A stretch of DNA of 64,000 nt, taken from contig NC_080413.1 in assembly GCF_030265065.1 (NCBI RefSeq), forward strand, positions 23,802,001-23,866,000, in the 5' to 3' direction. This document shows, one piece after another, positions 62,201 to 64,000 of the stretch; within the stretch, counting starts at the first letter, position 1; each line of letters opens with the position of its first letter. The notes beneath the pieces are model-generated. The model saw only the letters and a list, made by a program, of their open reading frames with translations. It ran no database searches and had not been told where the DNA came from. The stretch comes from Corythoichthys intestinalis (Eukaryota; Chordata; Actinopteri; Syngnathiformes; Syngnathidae). The translations under genes and the position numbers were made by a program.

Positions 62201-63179
62201 CTTTAGTAACTTTCAGTGACGTTTACAGCACAGTGCAAAAACCTTACTCCACCACAAGCTTTGTATTTTTGATGATAATTTCCCAATATACATGCAGCCA
62301 TGCTTATTTAGCTAGTGGTGGCCTAACATTTTTGATGCCAAAATGAAAAAAGTAAAAAATAATTCATAGTTTTGTTCTAATGTGTTTGTGTGTTAGCAGT
62401 TTCTTCATTGTAATCAAACATTGCTTTGAGGAGCGGTAGGTCATGGACTAATAAAAAGGAAATGCCAATTTGGTAAAGATCCATTCTATACCTCATCACA
62501 AAAGTGTTTTTCTGTAATCCAGCTATCACACAAAGAACTGAAAACATGAGGAATGTACGTAGTTGGGTTGTTTGCAACAAGTAAATACTTTACTTTGCTT
62601 GACAAACAGCCAGTCAAAAATGTCACTGCCCGATGAAAAGAATACATATAACAATGTTGTACAGACTTTTCAAATAGGATGATGCTTTTCATTAGGCAGT
62701 GACAAAAAGTAATTTTTCATGCTCTACACAACTTTTTTTTTTAACAGCTAGAAACTGATATGACATAATTTAACCAATTATTATGATGAGAAGTTACTTT
62801 TAAAAATTTATCATACTAATTTCAATAATATCAACTGAAAAATCTGGATAAATGGTGATATTTTTCAAAATAGTAAAATACAACTATTATAGGCATTATT
62901 GCAAATACATGATTTTGCATTCTAATTTTGGATTGAAGCGCAATAAGTCTTGCAGTTCCTCTATTTAGAAAATAATAACTGAATCTTGTTGAATTAATTT
63001 TAAAGAGGCTTAGACGTACTTGATGGGTCGAGGAACCTTGCGGATGTCCGTCCATTGCTTCTGCTCTCTGCATAGCTCCGCGGGTTGAGCTGGTAGGTGG
63101 CCAACACGTTGCTCAGCATTAAAGGGGTGCCGCACACCAGACACCACAGCCAGTACTTCGTCTTCACCATCATTCTCAT
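53262..63179 (-). CDS. matn3: Matrilin-3, cartilage matrix adaptor
   Basis: Six exons give 503 residues: 63020-63179, 60835-61326, 57620-58198, 55776-55901, 55588-55686 and 53262-53317. The order is: signal peptide ([20 protein letters not shown], cleavage near 27); a 164-residue Pro/Thr-rich exon; one VWA domain (about 224-408) with a MIDAS-type DSSRS at 236-240, VTDGRPQD and flanking cysteines; one EGF module with six cysteines; and a heptad coiled coil with a CKC pair ([10 protein letters not shown], then [18 protein letters not shown]). Matrilins oligomerise through the coiled coil and link collagen fibrils, proteoglycans and COMP in cartilage. Human MATN3 has four EGF modules and no such Pro/Thr exon. 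The start follows an in-frame TGA just upstream. The last intron is U12-type AT-AC. Fish often keep two copies (matn3a and matn3b); which one this is remains open. Confidence 0.93.
53502..53523. repeat. Run of 22 C
   Basis: Homopolymer tract in the last matn3 intron. It is likely polymorphic and error-prone. Confidence 0.95.
53572..55391. mobile_element. MITE filling the U12 intron of matn3
   Basis: It runs from TACCGTAATTTTTGGACTAT to TATAGTGCAAAAATTACGGTA, flanking a copy of the hAT family (53874-54847). With its passenger it accounts for about 1.8 kb of the 2.27-kb intron 53318-55587. Confidence 0.88.
53874..54847. mobile_element. hAT family 'TAGGGTTGTTCCGATC', copy 3
   Basis: A 974-bp copy with a perfect 8-bp duplication CTTATAAC (53866-53873 and 54848-54855), nested in the MITE of the last matn3 intron. 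Confidence 0.93.
56017..56941 (-). mobile_element. Tandem-repeat-bearing element, second copy
   Basis: The ends ATAGACTTCACTCAGTTGAC and GTCAATTGATTGTGAAGTC are inverted, and the flanks GTAAAATC and GTAAAAGT match at six of eight bases. It shares 'gccggatttaggttgaaaca' and the repeat units ('tttacgcatttattta') with 17969-18777 in opposite orientation. It lies in the matn3 intron between the VWA and EGF exons. Confidence 0.75.
58199..60834 (-). other. matn3: matn3 intron 2, with a long interspersed repeat
   Basis: About 59237-60672 ('actaggcctgcaagcagcgc' to 'gctcgggccctaataaa') is a fish interspersed repeat of undetermined class. It contains 21 C at 60134-60154. A 'accattcaagtgtttggaca' fragment near 58526 looks like a Tc1 end. 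No extra exon was found. Confidence 0.55.
61645..61875 (+). mobile_element. LINE 3' tail, second copy
   Basis: It shares 'cctgaatgtgcgtctttagt', 'gtcaatgataccgatgatg' and 'acaataaaatt' with 43810-43960. It is a 5'-truncated insertion in matn3 intron 1 (61327-63019), which otherwise shows nothing recognisable. Confidence 0.7.
62062..62083. repeat. A-rich run
   Basis: About 22 uninterrupted A bases in matn3 intron 1. Confidence 0.8.
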
Positions 63180-63620
63180 CCTCTTTCACGACAGGCACTG
63201 CACTGGTGGTCTCTTCTCCTCTCTGGATCCTGAAGCTCCTCATATGAGGAAACTCAAGGCCAACACGTCACCAGTGTTGCGGGTGGGGGGGCTGGGTCCC
63301 ATGACCCCTGGTCTTTGCGGGGTGCTGGGGGGAATGCACAGTAGTCGAGGCAAGAGACAAGTTCCTAAAAGAGCTGATAATTCTGGGAAAGAGGGTCACG
63401 CAAACTTTTTACAATTGTCAAATAGAATACTTGCATGTTCACACATACGTACTATACGCACGTGCTTAAAAATCTTGGTACCCCACTGCCATGAATAAAG
63501 AAATACCCTCAGAAGCTCACAGAAGCTTAAAAATGTGGGAAAAAAGTGTCAAACTACATGTTTGGGATCTCATTTTATCAAGCCTTTATGATTGTTAAAA
63601 AAAACAACAACAAAAAAACC
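63180..63620. other. Upstream region of matn3
   Basis: On the minus strand this holds the matn3 5' untranslated region and promoter. An upstream ATG at 63243 opens a frame that overlaps the matn3 start in another phase. A G-rich stretch lies at 63280-63340. No TATA box was seen. Confidence 0.4.
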
Positions 63621-63628
63621 TATATTTA

Positions 63629-64000
63629 CAGTGGTATGAAAAATTATCTGAAGCTTTTGGAATTTTTCACATTTCTGCATAAAATCACCATTAAATGTGA
63701 TCTTTGTCAAAATTACACAGATGAAAAAACAGTGTCTGCTTTAACTAAAACCGCCCAAACATTTATAGGTTTTCATATTTTATTGAGGATCGCATGCCAA
63801 CAATGACAGAAGGGGGACAATAAGTAAGTGAACCATCACATTTAATATTTTGTGCCCCCCCTTTGTCAGCAATAACTTCAACCAGACGCTTCCTGTAGCT
63901 GCAGATCAGTCTGCCACATCGCAGTCTTTTCTACAAAACTTCTGTAGTTCAATCAGATTCCTGGGATGCCTGGCATGAATCGCTGTCTAAAGGTCATGCC
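63629..64000 (-). mobile_element. Tc1/mariner element cut by the window edge
   Basis: The terminus CAGTGGTATGAAAAATTATC follows TA at 63627-63628. From about 63850 the minus strand resembles the C-terminal part of a Tc1 transposase. It continues beyond the window. Confidence 0.75.

Overview
The window reads as teleost fish genomic DNA. Genes are split into many short exons with vertebrate splice signals, intergenic DNA is AT-rich, and Tc1/mariner, hAT-type, THAP-bearing and LINE repeats of fish type are interspersed throughout. No CRISPR array, tRNA, rRNA or bacterial-style operon was seen.

Host genes. (1) At 11.2-20.5 kb (+) and 26.1-31.8 kb (-) lie two paralogous egg-coat glycoprotein genes with a C-terminal zona pellucida (ZP) domain. 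They are arranged tail to tail. Each assembles by hand into 21 exons with an uninterrupted frame (901 and 911 codons), and several matching exons have identical lengths. Their size and long N-terminal region suggest the ZPAX/ZP2 branch rather than the short fish ZPB/ZPC proteins. Both have a polyadenylation signal touching or overlapping the stop codon. (2) At 38.9-40.0 kb (-) is ttc32, a small tetratricopeptide protein in three exons. (3) At 53.3-63.2 kb (-) is matn3 (matrilin-3), six coding exons and 503 codons: signal peptide, a long Pro/Thr-rich exon, a VWA domain, one EGF module and a coiled coil. The coiled coil is split by a U12-type AT-AC intron. In human, TTC32 and MATN3 are also near neighbours, with WDR35 between them; WDR35 was not found here.

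Mobile DNA. 0.6-10.6 kb is almost entirely transposons: several Tc1 relics, one Tc1 element with an intact 339-codon transposase (3904-5534), a second Tc1 carrying a hAT MITE, and a THAP-exon element with long inverted termini. The 34.9-38.4 kb block is a hAT-type element that contains a large THAP-bearing palindrome. 44.1-47.7 kb is a nest of at least five elements, most with recognisable target duplications. Three copies of one roughly 970-bp hAT family lie at 44-55 kb. Several introns of the ZP genes and matn3 are filled with such elements.

The two ZP genes would work together in the egg envelope. matn3 encodes an extracellular cartilage-matrix adaptor. ttc32 is probably a cytosolic scaffold of unknown detailed role. 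Nothing here looks like a wholly new gene system. The most notable items are the U12 AT-AC intron that has swollen with transposons, the GC-AG introns in the ZP pair, and the nested and palindromic transposon structures.
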